Assembly (NCBI RefSeq): GCF_000411295.1
Contig: NZ_KE150421.1
Location: 933,478-997,477, forward strand
DNA from: Paenisporosarcina sp. HGH0030
GTDB lineage: Bacteria > Bacillota > Bacilli > Bacillales_A > Planococcaceae
Reading direction: 5' to 3'
Length of the DNA stretch: 64,000 bases
In this document: in pieces, positions 1 through 10,326 of the stretch
Position numbering within the stretch: the stretch's first letter is position 1
Layout of the letters: each line of letters starts with the position of its first letter
Notes under the pieces: generated by a model
The model's database searches: none
What the model was told of the DNA's origin: nothing
The model's input: only the letters and a program-made list of their open reading frames with translations
Made by a program: the position numbers and the translations under genes

Positions 1-392
1 TATCGCATGACAATAACCATTTTTTGATCGCCAGTGCATTCATCTAATACGTCCAGCAATTGCTTCATATCATCATTCATTTCGACTAATTCATCGGGCA
101 GAGCTTCATTGGATCTCAGCTCTTGTTTTTCCCAGTCAAAAAAGTCAAAAGCATGACGCTTGCGTACAGACGACTTTCGAAAATGATCAATCGCAACGTT
201 TTTGGCAATCGAAAATAACCAAGTCTTTTCGGAACTTTTCCCTTCGAATCGGCTGTATGCTTTTAAAACTCTAACATATACTTCATGCATTAAGTCTTCG
301 GCTGTCTGTCTATTTTTAACAATATACAGCAAGAACTGAAATACGTCTTGATGATATTGATCATAGAGCCTGTGAAAAACGGAGTCATTCAT
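1..392 (-). CDS. sigX: ECF RNA polymerase sigma factor SigX, partial
   Basis: The reverse frame starts at ATG 392 behind a GGGGGAG ribosome site and runs off the left edge, so the C-terminus is missing. The visible part has sigma-70 region 2 (DVFQFLLYIVKNRQTAEDLM, then KTWLFSIAKNVAIDHFRK) and the start of region 4. ECF sigma factors direct RNA polymerase to cell-envelope stress promoters; SigX of B. subtilis controls cell-surface charge genes. It lies 45 bp downstream of resE, the same order as B. subtilis resABCDE-sigX. Assignment to SigX rests on this synteny plus the ECF sequence; the anti-sigma partner would lie outside the window. Confidence 0.88.
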   Translation of the reverse strand, partial: MNDSVFHRLYDQYHQDVFQFLLYIVKNRQTAEDLMHEVYVRVLKAYSRFEGKSSEKTWLFSIAKNVAIDHFRKSSVRKRHAFDFFDWEKQELRSNEALPDELVEMNDDMKQLLDVLDECTGDQKMVIVMR

Positions 393-437
393 GAACTCCC
401 CCCGTTCATAAAATTAGTCGTTACAACAAATAAAAAG

Positions 438-2219
438 TTACATTTTTTTTATTGGTAATGTAAAGGTAAATTTGGTTCCAACATTTTCTTCACTCATTAC
501 TGAAATCACACCATCATGGGCTTCCACCATATTTTTGGCAATGGCAAGACCCAAACCAGTCCCACCTTTTCCTCTTGTTCTCGATTTATCTGCTTTGTAA
601 AAACGCTCAAACACATACGGCAGATCTTCAACTGGTATTCCCGAACCTGTGTCTTCCACGCTAATTTTCACGAATGCATTGTGTTGTTCGACACATACCG
701 TGACTTTTCCTTCATTCGGTGTATGACGGATAGCGTTATCAATCAGATTGGTCAAAACTTGTTCAATACGATCTTCGTCCACTTCTGTAGTCAATTTCTG
801 AGAGACGGCAGAATCGAATTTCAAATCAATGTGTGATTCCTTCGCTACTTGTGCGAATTTTTGTGTAATTCTTTCGATGACTGGGGAAACAGCAACATTC
901 TCTTTATACAGACGCATCCTACCTGATTCCATACGGGCTAAGTCCAATAAATCAGTAACGAGCCGTCCCATGCGTTGGGATTCTTCATAAATAATTTTTA
1001 TCATTTCGTCTCGTTCTTCTTCAGATGATACAACATCATCTATAATGGCTTCGCTATACCCTTGCAACATCGCAATAGGGGTTCTGAGTTCATGAGACAC
1101 ATTCGCTATGAAGTCAGAGCGTAATCGATCCAGTCGATGTTGTTCAGTCATATCCCGCAATACAGCAACGGCTCCCCTAATTGAATCGCCACTGTACAAT
1201 GGACTGATTGTAATGGCAAAATAGCTTCCTTCCATTTCGAGTTCTTCATTAATTTCTTCTTCCATATGAAGGACATGGTCGAGCATGTGATCCATTTCAA
1301 CAGGTATCGGCTGACCATTATTCGTACCCATGCGGAAAAACCATTTTTGTAACAATTTTTCAGCTTGTGGATTGCTTAGTAAAATCGTATGATCACGATT
1401 AAACGTAATGACGGCATCTGTCATCGACGTCAAAATACTGGATAGCTGTTCCTTCTCTTGATTGATCACTTCTAAATGATGCTTTAATTGTCTTCCCATC
1501 TGGTTAAATGCATTTGCCAACTGGCCAATTTCATCATTTTGATGTGAAGGAAGTTTTGTATCAAAGTTTCCTTTCGATAATTCAAATGCGGCTTCACGCA
1601 TTTTACGCAGTGGTGATGTGATCCGGGTAGAAAGGAAAAAAGCAAAGAATGTCGTTAAGATAAATGCGATAAAAGCAGAGAGAAAGACGATATTCGTCGT
1701 TTCTTTTGTAGTTTTATGAATGACATCCAAGCTTTGATAAATGAATACGGCTCCATGAACTTCGTTTTCAACATTCAATGGAGAAGCCAATACGATAAAT
1801 GGTTCCATTTGACTTTTATTTTGCAGAGATGGCAGCATCATTTCTTTAATGATTGGTTGTGATGATTCGAAAACATTTCCAAGCGTTTGATCTCTCATAA
1901 TATATTTTTTTATTTCTTCTCCATTTTCCCCTTCATGCAAGGCAAGAGATACTTCACGCGGTTCTTTTGCAATCAGTGCATTCGTTTCTGGGCCAAGGAC
2001 GTCAGAAATAATAGAGAGAGATGCATCAACATTTTCATGATCATCTACAATACGGGCAATTGTACTCGCTTCCTGCCGTAAGGATGCTTCAGCTTGCTCG
2101 CTATGATAGTTCCCTAAAAATTCAAGCATTAAGACCGTAATGATAAACAATACAAACGAAACGAGAAGCAATATGGTTACCCATAGCTTCCCGACAACGC
2201 TGTTCCATATTCTATTCAT
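438..2219 (-). CDS. resE: Sensor histidine kinase ResE
   Basis: Membrane kinase paired with ResD, controlling respiration and anaerobic genes. Two N-terminal membrane segments (about residues 10-30 and 178-198) flank an extracytoplasmic sensor domain. They are followed by HAMP, a PAS-like domain, the phospho-acceptor motif VSHELRTP, the N box NLIDNAIRHTPNEG, and the ATP-binding motifs DTGSGIP and GGTGLGLAIAK. The open frame extends to TTG 2225, but GAGG six bases before ATG 2219 favours that start. This overlaps the resD stop by 8 bp, indicating translational coupling. Length is near 590 aa, as in the family. Confidence 0.95.
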   Translation of the reverse strand: MNRIWNSVVGKLWVTILLLVSFVLFIITVLMLEFLGNYHSEQAEASLRQEASTIARIVDDHENVDASLSIISDVLGPETNALIAKEPREVSLALHEGENGEEIKKYIMRDQTLGNVFESSQPIIKEMMLPSLQNKSQMEPFIVLASPLNVENEVHGAVFIYQSLDVIHKTTKETTNIVFLSAFIAFILTTFFAFFLSTRITSPLRKMREAAFELSKGNFDTKLPSHQNDEIGQLANAFNQMGRQLKHHLEVINQEKEQLSSILTSMTDAVITFNRDHTILLSNPQAEKLLQKWFFRMGTNNGQPIPVEMDHMLDHVLHMEEEINEELEMEGSYFAITISPLYSGDSIRGAVAVLRDMTEQHRLDRLRSDFIANVSHELRTPIAMLQGYSEAIIDDVVSSEEERDEMIKIIYEESQRMGRLVTDLLDLARMESGRMRLYKENVAVSPVIERITQKFAQVAKESHIDLKFDSAVSQKLTTEVDEDRIEQVLTNLIDNAIRHTPNEGKVTVCVEQHNAFVKISVEDTGSGIPVEDLPYVFERFYKADKSRTRGKGGTGLGLAIAKNMVEAHDGVISVMSEENVGTKFTFTLPIKKM

Positions 2220-2928
2220 TGACAACCTCGAATTTATAGCCTACTCCCCATACAGTTACAATCATTTTTGCGGCTTTTTCGGATACACGGTTCAATTTCT
2301 CACGTAATCGTTTCACATGGGTATCGACTGTACGCAAATCACCAAAGAAATCGTAATGCCAAACTTCTTTCAGCAATTGTTCACGGTCGAACACTTTATC
2401 CGGAGCTTTCGCTAAAAAGTAAAGTAGCTCATACTCCTTCGGTGTCAAGTTCACTTCTGTTCCATCCGCTGTGACGCGATGTGCATCATGGTCAATCGTT
2501 AGATGCGGAAATACCACCAAATCTTTTGAAGAAGAGGTTGTAGTAATTGGTGAAATTGTCACGGAGCGTCTTAAGACGGCCTTAATACGAAGAACGACTT
2601 CGCGCGGGCTAAATGGTTTGACTATGTAATCATCCGCACCTAATTCAAATCCTTGAACGCGGTTTGCTTCTTCGCCTTTGGCAGTTAATAAAAGAATCGG
2701 TGTTGCTTTAAGTTCACGAAGTTCGGCAAGGACTTCCAAGCCGTCTTTCTCTGGCATCATCACATCCAACAGGATACAGTGATATTCTTTTTCAAGTGCC
2801 ATTTCTAGTGCCATGGCTCCATTTTCAGCTTCGTCCACTTCATATCCTTCACGCTCTAAATACATTTTCAATAATCGACGAATGCGGTCTTCGTCATCTA
2901 CAACTAAAACAGCAATATGTTCCGACAT
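2212..2928 (-). CDS. resD: Two-component response regulator ResD
   Basis: OmpR/PhoB-type regulator, 238 aa. The receiver domain carries the acidic pair near residues 11-12, the phosphorylated Asp in LLDVMMPEKDG and the Lys in IVKPFSPRE. The C-terminal winged helix contains LTPKEYELLYFLA and VDTHVKRLREKL. It should activate cytochrome biogenesis and nitrate/nitrite respiration genes when oxygen falls. ATG 2928 follows GAGAGGGG. A hairpin between resC and resD suggests resD-resE is also transcribed apart from resABC. Confidence 0.95.
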   Translation of the reverse strand: MSEHIAVLVVDDEDRIRRLLKMYLEREGYEVDEAENGAMALEMALEKEYHCILLDVMMPEKDGLEVLAELRELKATPILLLTAKGEEANRVQGFELGADDYIVKPFSPREVVLRIKAVLRRSVTISPITTTSSSKDLVVFPHLTIDHDAHRVTADGTEVNLTPKEYELLYFLAKAPDKVFDREQLLKEVWHYDFFGDLRTVDTHVKRLREKLNRVSEKAAKMIVTVWGVGYKFEVVNE

Positions 2929-2992
2929 AGTGTTACCCCTCTCGTCCTGACTCTACCAATTATTGTACAATTACATGCTCTAAAATGAAAGA

Positions 2993-3022
2993 AAAGCCCT
3001 TCCCTCGGAAGGAAAAGGCTTG
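2993..3022 (-). terminator. Terminator after resC
   Basis: On the minus strand AAGCC and GGGCTT arms enclose a second GGAAGG/CCTTCC pairing, followed by TTTTC. It sits directly after the resC stop and before resD. Confidence 0.6.
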
Positions 3023-3027
3023 TCATT

Positions 3028-4212
3028 TTATGCGTATGAGTGTAACCCGGCAATAATTAGGTTAACAGCAATTAAGTTAAACATAATAATAATGAAGCCT
3101 ATGACAGCCAACCATGCAGATTTTTCGCCATGCCAGCCTCGTGATAATCGAAGATGCAGGAAAGCTGCATAGAATAGCCATGTGATGAGAGCCCAAACTT
3201 CCTTCGGATCCCAACCCCAGAATCTTGACCAGGCTTCATGTGCCCAGATCATCGCAAATATCAGTGCACCAAGCGTAAACACAGGGAATCCGATGGACAC
3301 AGCACGATAACCGATTTCATCCATTAACTGCGAATTGGCCTTTTGGGCAAAAGGTTTCAGAACAGCTGAAATTGGTTTGCGAATGATTAGCCTGATTAAT
3401 CCATAAATAATAACCCCAAACACTAATGACCAAGTAACCGTCGTTAATTTTTTCGCATTAACAAGTGGAGGCATTTCGGCAACTGGTGCCATAGTTCCAG
3501 GTGTCAAAGACTCATACTCATTCATTCCGAATAGAGGTGGTGCATTATACGTAATTTCTTTTTCTTTTTCTTCTTTATCTACATAGCTGAATTTTGCTTC
3601 GTAATCCATCACGGTAAATGTAGTAGTTGAAGCAACAAAGCCTAATGTTAAGACGAGTGTAAACATGACCGTTTCCAACCAAAAACTTTGTTTTGATTTC
3701 TTCGTAATGTCAACATTCTTCAGTAAGTAAATCAAACCAGCCACGGCACTGATTGCTAGAATGGCTTCACCGAGTGCAGCCGTAATAACATGGACTGTTA
3801 ACCAATAGCTTTTCAACGCCGGAATCAAAGGATTAATGTCGCGCGGGAACATGCTCGCATATGCAATAATGATGATTGCAATTGGTAATGCGAACAGTCC
3901 GAGTGATGGTGTCCGGTAAATGAAAAAGATTAAAATAAACGCACCAACTACCATCATGCCAAAAGCGGTTGTAAACTCAAATAAGTTACTTACCGGAGCA
4001 TGTCCAGCAGCTATCCAACGAGTGATGAAGTAAGCCAAGTTTGCGATGAATCCAACAATCGTTACAATAATACCGATGCGTCCCCATCGCTTCTCAGAAG
4101 CTGATGCTTCTGACTTTGACCCTTTCACTGCTCCACCGAAAAATAATGTTGCAATCAAATAACAAACAAATGCAAAAAACAATAAATTCCCACTTATCGA
4201 GACGAGTGTCAT
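3028..4212 (-). CDS. resC: Cytochrome c biogenesis protein ResC (CcsA/CcsB type)
   Basis: Polytopic membrane protein of System II cytochrome c maturation, which with ResB carries heme across the membrane and attaches it to apocytochrome c. The heme-handling signature [14 protein letters not shown] is present near residue 320, and about eight membrane segments can be traced. Length 394 aa is normal. The start overlaps the resB stop by 4 bp, so the two are translationally coupled. Transcribed after resA and resB. Confidence 0.95.
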   Translation of the reverse strand: MTLVSISGNLLFFAFVCYLIATLFFGGAVKGSKSEASASEKRWGRIGIIVTIVGFIANLAYFITRWIAAGHAPVSNLFEFTTAFGMMVVGAFILIFFIYRTPSLGLFALPIAIIIIAYASMFPRDINPLIPALKSYWLTVHVITAALGEAILAISAVAGLIYLLKNVDITKKSKQSFWLETVMFTLVLTLGFVASTTTFTVMDYEAKFSYVDKEEKEKEITYNAPPLFGMNEYESLTPGTMAPVAEMPPLVNAKKLTTVTWSLVFGVIIYGLIRLIIRKPISAVLKPFAQKANSQLMDEIGYRAVSIGFPVFTLGALIFAMIWAHEAWSRFWGWDPKEVWALITWLFYAAFLHLRLSRGWHGEKSAWLAVIGFIIIMFNLIAVNLIIAGLHSYA

Positions 4213-5867
4213 GACGACTTCTCACCATCCTTTTTGAGCTCATGTGATTCAGAGTCCTGTTGATCCATGTATGGAGGCAGTTGTGCTACTTCCGTTAGCT
4301 GATCCAACTCTTTTTTAATAGCAAACCAGTTTTTATTCGTATGGGCAGCGACAGCAACCTGTCCATCTTTCGTTTCATGAATCCATATTCTACGGTGATT
4401 GAAGTAAGATCCTTGCGCAACCCCGATCATGAAAATCAAGCCACCTAAAGCTAAAATCCATAATGTTTTATCTTTCCGTATCGTGAGACCGGAAACATCA
4501 CGCGTATCTACATTTTGGAATTCAAGTTTATATTCATTATCCCCAAGCGGCTCCACAGTTTGTTTTATCGCCACAAAACTGGTTTCCCCTTCAGGAGTTT
4601 CAGGTGTCTTCATTTCCACTAAAAATGCAGGGTTGTTCGGAACTGGAGACTTCGTTTGAGGCTCTCCCTTTTCAAATCCAGAAAAATCCGGATAATATCC
4701 TAACAATTTTACAGAAGACCCATTACCTAAATCATAAGTAGTTTTTGGATTCGTCAAATCGATGGAAAGATCACCTAAAGATTCGCCAGTCGCTTTATTT
4801 GATAGATTAAAATGCATTGTGCGAAGTTCATCCAAACGGAAGTCCATTTGATAAACAGAAAAACCTTCAAATTTCAAAGGATGATTCACCTGAATGGATT
4901 CTTTTTTCACTTCTTCAAGATTATCAGTTTGACCAGGTAATGCAGTTTCTGGTTTTTTATATAAAACTACATTTGTCTGATAGTTAGATGCAATCGTTCC
5001 GACACGATCAATAGCATCTCCGAATACTTCGTCTGATTTTTCTTTATCGTAAGTTTCAAGAATAAATTCTTTACTTTCCAAGTAATAACCAGGTGCTTCC
5101 GGAATGGCCCGTGTTTCACCTTCGCGAATCCACATCGTTTCATCCACATAGAATCCTGGTAATGCCCTCAGCATAACCCCGAACAGGAAAATAATAAGAC
5201 CAACATGATTAACATAAGGACCCCATCTTGAAAAGCGACCTTTTTCCGCCAGTAACGCTCCGTCTTCTCGCTTCACGTTATAACGGAGTTCTTTTAGCTT
5301 AGCTTCACTTTTTGTAAACGTTTCTTCTATGGAACTGATGCCACCAAGAGCAAAAAGACGTTGACGTTTCATAAAGCTTTCATGTCTTTTCGTGCGTTGT
5401 TTTTTCAAAGAGTTGTATAAAGGAATAAAACGGTCCAAACTTGCAACGATAAGGGAAATACCAAGCATCCCGATTAACGTCTGGAACCACCATGAGCCAT
5501 ATAGATCTGATAAGCCCAATTCGTAATAGATCTTCCCAAACGTTCCATACACTCTTTCATAATAAGCGGCTATATCCGCTTCTGTTGTTGCTGGAACGTA
5601 AAGTACTTGCGGTAGAATTGTTCCGATGGCAGCTGCCACCAAAATCATGATAATAATCGTTACTCCGATTTTAACACTTGAAAAGAAGTTCCATATCTTA
5701 TCAATAATCGATTTGTTGTATGTTTGCGAACGGCGTGCAGAACCTTCGTAACGCATATCCGCTAATTTTAAATCTTTTGCTTCTTTTGTGAGGGGCCGAC
5801 CACAGTTCCCACATAACACTGTTCCTTCTGGATTTTCATGCCCACAAGCACAAATGATGTTGTTCAT
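4209..5867 (-). CDS. resB: Cytochrome c biogenesis protein ResB (Ccs1)
   Basis: ResB/Ccs1 family, 552 aa, partner of ResC in heme delivery. The N-terminus carries a small zinc-ribbon-like segment ([20 protein letters not shown], two cysteine pairs) as in Bacillus ResB. It is followed by three membrane segments (about residues 65-95, 125-145 and 215-235), a large extracytoplasmic domain and a last membrane helix near residue 470. Located between resA (13 bp gap) and resC (4 bp overlap). Confidence 0.95.
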   Translation of the reverse strand: MNNIICACGHENPEGTVLCGNCGRPLTKEAKDLKLADMRYEGSARRSQTYNKSIIDKIWNFFSSVKIGVTIIIMILVAAAIGTILPQVLYVPATTEADIAAYYERVYGTFGKIYYELGLSDLYGSWWFQTLIGMLGISLIVASLDRFIPLYNSLKKQRTKRHESFMKRQRLFALGGISSIEETFTKSEAKLKELRYNVKREDGALLAEKGRFSRWGPYVNHVGLIIFLFGVMLRALPGFYVDETMWIREGETRAIPEAPGYYLESKEFILETYDKEKSDEVFGDAIDRVGTIASNYQTNVVLYKKPETALPGQTDNLEEVKKESIQVNHPLKFEGFSVYQMDFRLDELRTMHFNLSNKATGESLGDLSIDLTNPKTTYDLGNGSSVKLLGYYPDFSGFEKGEPQTKSPVPNNPAFLVEMKTPETPEGETSFVAIKQTVEPLGDNEYKLEFQNVDTRDVSGLTIRKDKTLWILALGGLIFMIGVAQGSYFNHRRIWIHETKDGQVAVAAHTNKNWFAIKKELDQLTEVAQLPPYMDQQDSESHELKKDGEKSS

Positions 5868-5879
5868 ATGATTGACTCC

Positions 5880-6416
5880 TTAATCGGGACGTATCTGCTC
5901 CATAAAATGAGCGATGTCCTGTTCTGTCATCTCTCCGCGTACGATCTTCTCAATTTTACCTTCAGGATTGATTAACAAAGTCGTTGGAAGCGGATCAATG
6001 TTGTATGTTTCCATCACACTTTTCGTTTTATCAATAACAATCGGGAAATCCAGTCCATACTGGTCAGCAAACTGTTCTACTTCAAAATTGGATTGCGCGA
6101 TGTTTACAGCCAATATTTCAACACCTTGTTCTTTAAATACTTCGTATTGACGATCCATTGCGGGCATTTCTTTTGCACACGGCTTACACCATGTACCCCA
6201 GAAATTTAGAAAGACCCCTTGTCCTTTATAATCTGACAAGCGATGCTCTTCCCCATTTAAATCCACCAAAGTGAAATCCGGTGCTTCGTCCCCAACGCCT
6301 AGAACATCCACCTTGTCTTTAGAAGCATTGTTGTAAATAGTGTAAATGATTGCTACTACCAGAACAGACAAAATCAATGTCCGTATCAAAAATCTTTTTT
6401 GTTTCGTCTGAGCCAT
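5880..6416 (-). CDS. resA: Thiol-disulfide oxidoreductase ResA
   Basis: Membrane-anchored thioredoxin-like protein, 178 aa, that keeps the cysteines of apocytochrome c reduced before heme attachment. One N-terminal membrane anchor (residues 10-27) is followed by a thioredoxin fold with the active-site motif WCKPC in FWGTWCKPCAKEMPAM and the cis-proline region DPLPTT. ATG 6416 has the ribosome site AGGAGGG. First gene of resABC. Confidence 0.95.
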   Translation of the reverse strand: MAQTKQKRFLIRTLILSVLVVAIIYTIYNNASKDKVDVLGVGDEAPDFTLVDLNGEEHRLSDYKGQGVFLNFWGTWCKPCAKEMPAMDRQYEVFKEQGVEILAVNIAQSNFEVEQFADQYGLDFPIVIDKTKSVMETYNIDPLPTTLLINPEGKIEKIVRGEMTEQDIAHFMEQIRPD

Positions 6417-6469
6417 TTTTATACCCTCCTACATGACGAAATAATCATTTATCATTATAACAAAGAAAA

Positions 6470-6486
6470 GCGGTTGCTAAGACCGC
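6470..6486 (-). terminator. Possible terminator after rluB
   Basis: GCGGT and ACCGC arms with a 7-base loop; on the minus strand TTTTCTTTG follows. It is 90 bp downstream of the rluB stop and just before resA. Confidence 0.4.
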
Positions 6487-6576
6487 ACATTTGAAGGGTT
6501 TGTGAACGTTTTCAGGTATTCCGAAAACCTCTAAATTATTTGTGAATAGATTTAAGCAATTTCCAATACCTACTAA

Positions 6577-7311
6577 TTATGAACCAATTTTTCCTGTTTC
6601 AGCCATAACACGCAGTAATTTCACTTCATGGGACGTCAACTCACGTGATTCACCTGCATTAAGACCATGAAGCGTCAAGAAAGCAAAGCGTTCACGTTTC
6701 AATTTTTGCACAGGGAAACCGATGGCATCGAACATGCGACGAACTTGACGGTTTTTACCCTCATGAATCGTGATTTCAATAATTGCCTTGCTTTGTTTTG
6801 GATCAGCCGATAATAATTTGACACGGGCTGGAGCTGTCTTTCCGTCTTCTAGTACAATTCCACGTTCTAACGGTCGGAGTTGCTCTTTCACTGGGATTCC
6901 TTTAACTCGTGCAACATACGTCTTATCAATTTTGAATTTAGGATGAGTCAGCGTATATGATAAATCGCCATCATTCGTCATGATTAAAAGACCCGATGTC
7001 TCATAATCTAAACGCCCCACCGGAAATAGTCGTTCTGGTATGTGCGGAAATAAATCTGCAACCGTTTTACGTCCTTTGTCATCCGTCACTGCCGAAATAA
7101 TTCCTCTTGGTTTATATAATAAATAATAAACCTTTTGCTCTTTTTCCAACTTCACGCCATCTACTTCAACTGTATCTGATGCAGATACTTTTGTTCCAAG
7201 TTCTTTGACAACTTGTCCATTCACTTTCACTTTTCCTTCTAAAATCAGTTGCTCGGATTTTCTTCGTGACGCAACCCCAGCATGTGCTAACATTTTTTGT
7301 AATCTTTCCAT
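6577..7311 (-). CDS. rluB: Ribosomal large-subunit pseudouridine synthase B
   Basis: RsuA/RluB family, 244 aa. An N-terminal S4 RNA-binding domain (ERLQKMLAHAGVASRRKSE) is followed by the catalytic domain with the active-site Asp in GRLDYETSGLL and the family motif EGKNRQVRRM. It modifies a uridine in helix 89-90 of 23S rRNA. In B. subtilis spmA and spmB lie between dacB and rluB; here they are absent and rluB follows the carboxypeptidase gene directly. Confidence 0.94.
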   Translation of the reverse strand: MERLQKMLAHAGVASRRKSEQLILEGKVKVNGQVVKELGTKVSASDTVEVDGVKLEKEQKVYYLLYKPRGIISAVTDDKGRKTVADLFPHIPERLFPVGRLDYETSGLLIMTNDGDLSYTLTHPKFKIDKTYVARVKGIPVKEQLRPLERGIVLEDGKTAPARVKLLSADPKQSKAIIEITIHEGKNRQVRRMFDAIGFPVQKLKRERFAFLTLHGLNAGESRELTSHEVKLLRVMAETGKIGS

Positions 7312-7375
7312 ACTTTCACCTCATCGTCGATTCCTATACTCTTTAAAAATTATGTCACACTTTCGCTCAAAACAA

Positions 7376-7404
7376 AAGAAGACCGCTTATTTAATAAGCA
7401 GTCT
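7376..7404 (-). terminator. Terminator after the carboxypeptidase gene
   Basis: GAAGACCGCTTA pairs with TAAGCAGTCTTC with one mismatch, loop of 5. On the minus strand TTTTG follows. It overlaps the start of the gap before rluB. Confidence 0.75.
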
Positions 7405-7407
7405 TCG

Positions 7408-8403
7408 TCATTCATTCCGCTCAATATGTACTTTTTTTGTAAGTATGGTTTTCCCGTTTATTTGTACTTCCCATTTTGCCATCTTTTGAGACGCTTTCGC
7501 CCGATTCAAAACGACAAGATGCGAAACTTGTTCATCTTTGTGTTTTAGAATGTAGGCTGACTTGTCAGCTTTCATCACCAATCCACCTGGTAAATCATAT
7601 GAGCCTTTTTTAATGACTTGAACTCTATCATATTGTGCAAAGACGTTCTCTGCAAGTTGCATGTGCATTTGCCAATCATTCGATTGGTTCAATGTAACAA
7701 CAATCACTTCTTCGTCTCCATCTTTGAAATACGTTGCAAGTGTTCTACCTGCTGTTTTCGTAAATCCTGTTTTCCCGGCAATCGCTTTCGTTTCCAAGCG
7801 AACGAGCTTATGTTTGTTATCCCAGTACTTCCCGTCTTGTTTGAAATGGGGTGCAGTTAAGATCGGTTTGAGTTCTTTATTCTCCATTGCGATTTTCAAC
7901 ATAAGAGCTGTGTCATAAGCGGTAGATAAGTGTTCCTCGTGGTGTAATCCTGATGGGTTTTCAAAGTGTGTATCTTTTAATCCCATAATTTTTGCTTTTT
8001 CATTCATCAATTTAACGAAGCCTTCAACTGATCCTCCTGCATGCTCTGCTAGAGCAACTGCTGCATCGTTACCAGACCTCAGCATTAATCCATAAAGCAA
8101 TACATCAACGGCTGTTTCTTCTCCATTTTTAAGATAAATGGATGAACCTTCTTGCGATGTGGCTACAGGAGAAATTTTGACCTTTTCTTTTAAATCTACT
8201 TCATCCGCCACGACAACCGCTGTCCACATTTTTGTTAAGCTGGCAATCGGCATTTTTTGGTCTTCACCACTTCCTGCCAATAACCGTCCTGTCTTCGCAT
8301 CAATTACTGCATAAGCAGATCCCTGCGCCTCAGATAATCGAGGGTACAACAGACTTACACCTACCAGGAGAATCACTAACAATATCAACCATTTATTTCG
8401 CAA
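7408..8403 (-). CDS. dacB: D-alanyl-D-alanine carboxypeptidase (DacB-like)
   Basis: Serine-type peptidoglycan carboxypeptidase, 331 aa, with an N-terminal export signal (residues 5-26). The catalytic triad of motifs is complete: SLTK (SxxK), SGN in LRSGND and KTG in IAGKTGF. It removes the terminal D-Ala from cell-wall stem peptides. The position next to rluB and scpB matches B. subtilis dacB, a spore-cortex enzyme, but the spmAB genes that normally follow are missing. The start appears to be TTG 8403 behind AAAGGTG. The exact paralogue (DacB versus DacF) rests on synteny. Confidence 0.85.
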   Translation of the reverse strand: MRNKWLILLVILLVGVSLLYPRLSEAQGSAYAVIDAKTGRLLAGSGEDQKMPIASLTKMWTAVVVADEVDLKEKVKISPVATSQEGSSIYLKNGEETAVDVLLYGLMLRSGNDAAVALAEHAGGSVEGFVKLMNEKAKIMGLKDTHFENPSGLHHEEHLSTAYDTALMLKIAMENKELKPILTAPHFKQDGKYWDNKHKLVRLETKAIAGKTGFTKTAGRTLATYFKDGDEEVIVVTLNQSNDWQMHMQLAENVFAQYDRVQVIKKGSYDLPGGLVMKADKSAYILKHKDEQVSHLVVLNRAKASQKMAKWEVQINGKTILTKKVHIERNE

Positions 8404-8423
8404 CCAGCAGCACCTTTCGCTTC

Positions 8424-9011
8424 TTATTCTTGTTGTTCCCCAAAAGCTTCCTGGAACTTTGTCATGAATAAATCTGTTTGGTCATCATCTTCCGTCCCTT
8501 GTGTTTCCGGTAACGGCGGCAACTCATTCATATCATTTAATCCAAATACATTTAAAAACTCTTTCGTGGTACCGTACAGGATGGCACGCCCTGTACCTTC
8601 AGCTCGACCGACTTCCTGAATCAGACCTTTAAGGCTTAACGTGTGTAATGGTCTTTCACTCTTCACGCCCCGTAAGTCTTCAATCTCGATTCGTGTAATC
8701 GGTTGTTTGTAGGCAACAATCGCCAACACTTCCAATGAAGCCTGTGAAAGAGGTTGATTCGTTGGGTTTTCAACGAGACGTTGAATGGTTTCTGCGTTTT
8801 GTTTTTTTGAAATTAGTTGATATGTACCGGCTAATTCTTTTAATTCAATTCCGCGGTTTTTGGATTTTGTATAGTCATCCTGTAATTTCTCTAATGCTTC
8901 TTTTACCTCTATAGATGTTGCACCAGTTAAATTTTCAATCTGTTTACTTGATAACCCTTCGTCTCCTGTGACAAAAAGTAAACTTTCAATTCTACTCATC
9001 AATAGGCTCAA
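8424..9011 (-). CDS. scpB: Segregation and condensation protein B
   Basis: Two winged-helix domains typical of ScpB, the kleisin-binding subunit of the SMC condensin complex. ESLLFVTGDEGLSSKQIENL opens the first domain and VLAIVAYKQPITRIEIEDLRG lies in the second. The open frame reaches ATG 9035, but the only good ribosome site (GGGAGG, 9021-9026) lies inside that extension and is 9 bases from TTG 9011, so TTG 9011 is preferred over ATG 9035 or ATG 8999. The gene overlaps the scpA stop and is translationally coupled to it. Confidence 0.92.
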   Translation of the reverse strand: MSLLMSRIESLLFVTGDEGLSSKQIENLTGATSIEVKEALEKLQDDYTKSKNRGIELKELAGTYQLISKKQNAETIQRLVENPTNQPLSQASLEVLAIVAYKQPITRIEIEDLRGVKSERPLHTLSLKGLIQEVGRAEGTGRAILYGTTKEFLNVFGLNDMNELPPLPETQGTEDDDQTDLFMTKFQEAFGEQQE

Positions 9012-9771
9012 AAGATTCTTCCTCCCATCGATCATTTATTAGATTAACTGTCAGATCATCAAAATTCTGACGTTGTTCGACCATTACCATTTGTCTTTTC
9101 ATAAGTTCCAGCAAAGATAAAAATGTGACAACCAGAGTTGGTTTGTCTTCTGATGGAAAAAGTTCTGAAAAAGAACAACTTCCGCCTCGGGATTTCAAAG
9201 TCTTGAAGACACTTTTCATTTGGTCCTTAATGGATAGTTCTTGTCGAGTAATTTTGGTGGCAAGCGGGGCTTTCAATCGTTTCCTTCTCAGCATTTTCTG
9301 AAAAGCACCCAACATGTCATAGACATTCAAAGGATCATCAAATGCAGTTAATTGTTGAGTTGGCTGATAGTCGGTCAAGTCACTTGGTGCTCTTGTAAAG
9401 ACTTGTGCTCTTTGTTCTTCTAATTGCTGCAGATTCTCAGCTGCTTCTTTATACTTCCGATACTCAATCAGACGATTCACCAATTCTTCCCTTGGGTCAT
9501 TCATATCAAGGGCAAGTTCGTCATCATCCAATTCACCTTCGTGAATCGGAAGCAGCATTTTACTTTTGATTGCAAGCAGGGATGCGGCCATTACTAAATA
9601 TTCACTTGCTTCATTCAATTCAAGCACTTGCATAGCACGAATATGTTCCATGTACTGTAAAGTTAAATCAGCCATTGGAATATCATATATATCAATTTCC
9701 AAACGATGGATTAAGTGCAATAATAAATCGAGAGGACCTTCAAAAGCGTCCAATTTTACTTCATAAGACAT
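8992..9771 (-). CDS. scpA: Segregation and condensation protein A
   Basis: Kleisin subunit of the bacterial SMC condensin, 259 aa. The conserved N-terminus FEGPLDLLLHLIHRLEIDIYD binds the SMC neck and the C-terminal winged helix binds the SMC head. ATG 9771 follows GGGTGAT. It forms a tight pair with scpB. The divergent DUF309 gene begins 58 bp away, as in B. subtilis ypuF-scpA. Confidence 0.94.
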   Translation of the reverse strand: MSYEVKLDAFEGPLDLLLHLIHRLEIDIYDIPMADLTLQYMEHIRAMQVLELNEASEYLVMAASLLAIKSKMLLPIHEGELDDDELALDMNDPREELVNRLIEYRKYKEAAENLQQLEEQRAQVFTRAPSDLTDYQPTQQLTAFDDPLNVYDMLGAFQKMLRRKRLKAPLATKITRQELSIKDQMKSVFKTLKSRGGSCSFSELFPSEDKPTLVVTFLSLLELMKRQMVMVEQRQNFDDLTVNLINDRWEEESFEPIDE

Positions 9772-9828
9772 GTTAAGATCACCCGATCAAATAGATTCAA
9801 ATTTTAGTATAGAGGAAGTGTGAGAAGA

Positions 9829-10326
9829 ATGCATCCGTTGTTTCACCCACTTTTTGTGCAGTTTGTCATATATTTTAATGAGCACGAGGATTTTTTTGAA
9901 TGCCACGAAGTGTTGGAAGAATACTGGAAAGAAATTGCACCGAAAGATAAAACACATCCGCTTACTGCTTGGATTTTGCTCTCGACAGGAATGTATCACT
10001 GGCGAAGGGGTAATTTCAATGGCGCGAAAAGATCACTGGCCAAATCATACGATCGTTTCCATCTGAATGGTACGAGTGCTTTTTATGAAGGCATTAACTT
10101 TTCAAGACTTATCGTGAATTTGGAACAATCACTAGAATCCATTGAAAATAATACATCTTTTCAGCCATTTAAAATACAAGTCGATTCATCTGAGTTATCA
10201 TCAGCCATCCTACAACAACCAGCATTAGAAGCACTAACAGGTGATCAACTCATACACAAGCATATGCTCCGGGATCGTTCAGAAATACTTAATGCCCGTG
10301 AAGAAAAAAGAAGGAACAGACATTAA
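9829..10326 (+). CDS. DUF309 family protein (YpuF-like)
   Basis: Small helical protein of about 165 aa with the DUF309 core FNEHEDFFECHEVLEEYWKE, which contains His and Glu residues suggesting a metal site, and LLSTGMYHWRRGN. Function unknown. The frame is open from GTG 9820, but GAGGAAG at 9812-9818 suits ATG 9829. The last codons form half of a hairpin with the tail of ribT, so both genes share a terminator built from coding sequence. Confidence 0.85.
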   Translation: MHPLFHPLFVQFVIYFNEHEDFFECHEVLEEYWKEIAPKDKTHPLTAWILLSTGMYHWRRGNFNGAKRSLAKSYDRFHLNGTSAFYEGINFSRLIVNLEQSLESIENNTSFQPFKIQVDSSELSSAILQQPALEALTGDQLIHKHMLRDRSEILNAREEKRRNRH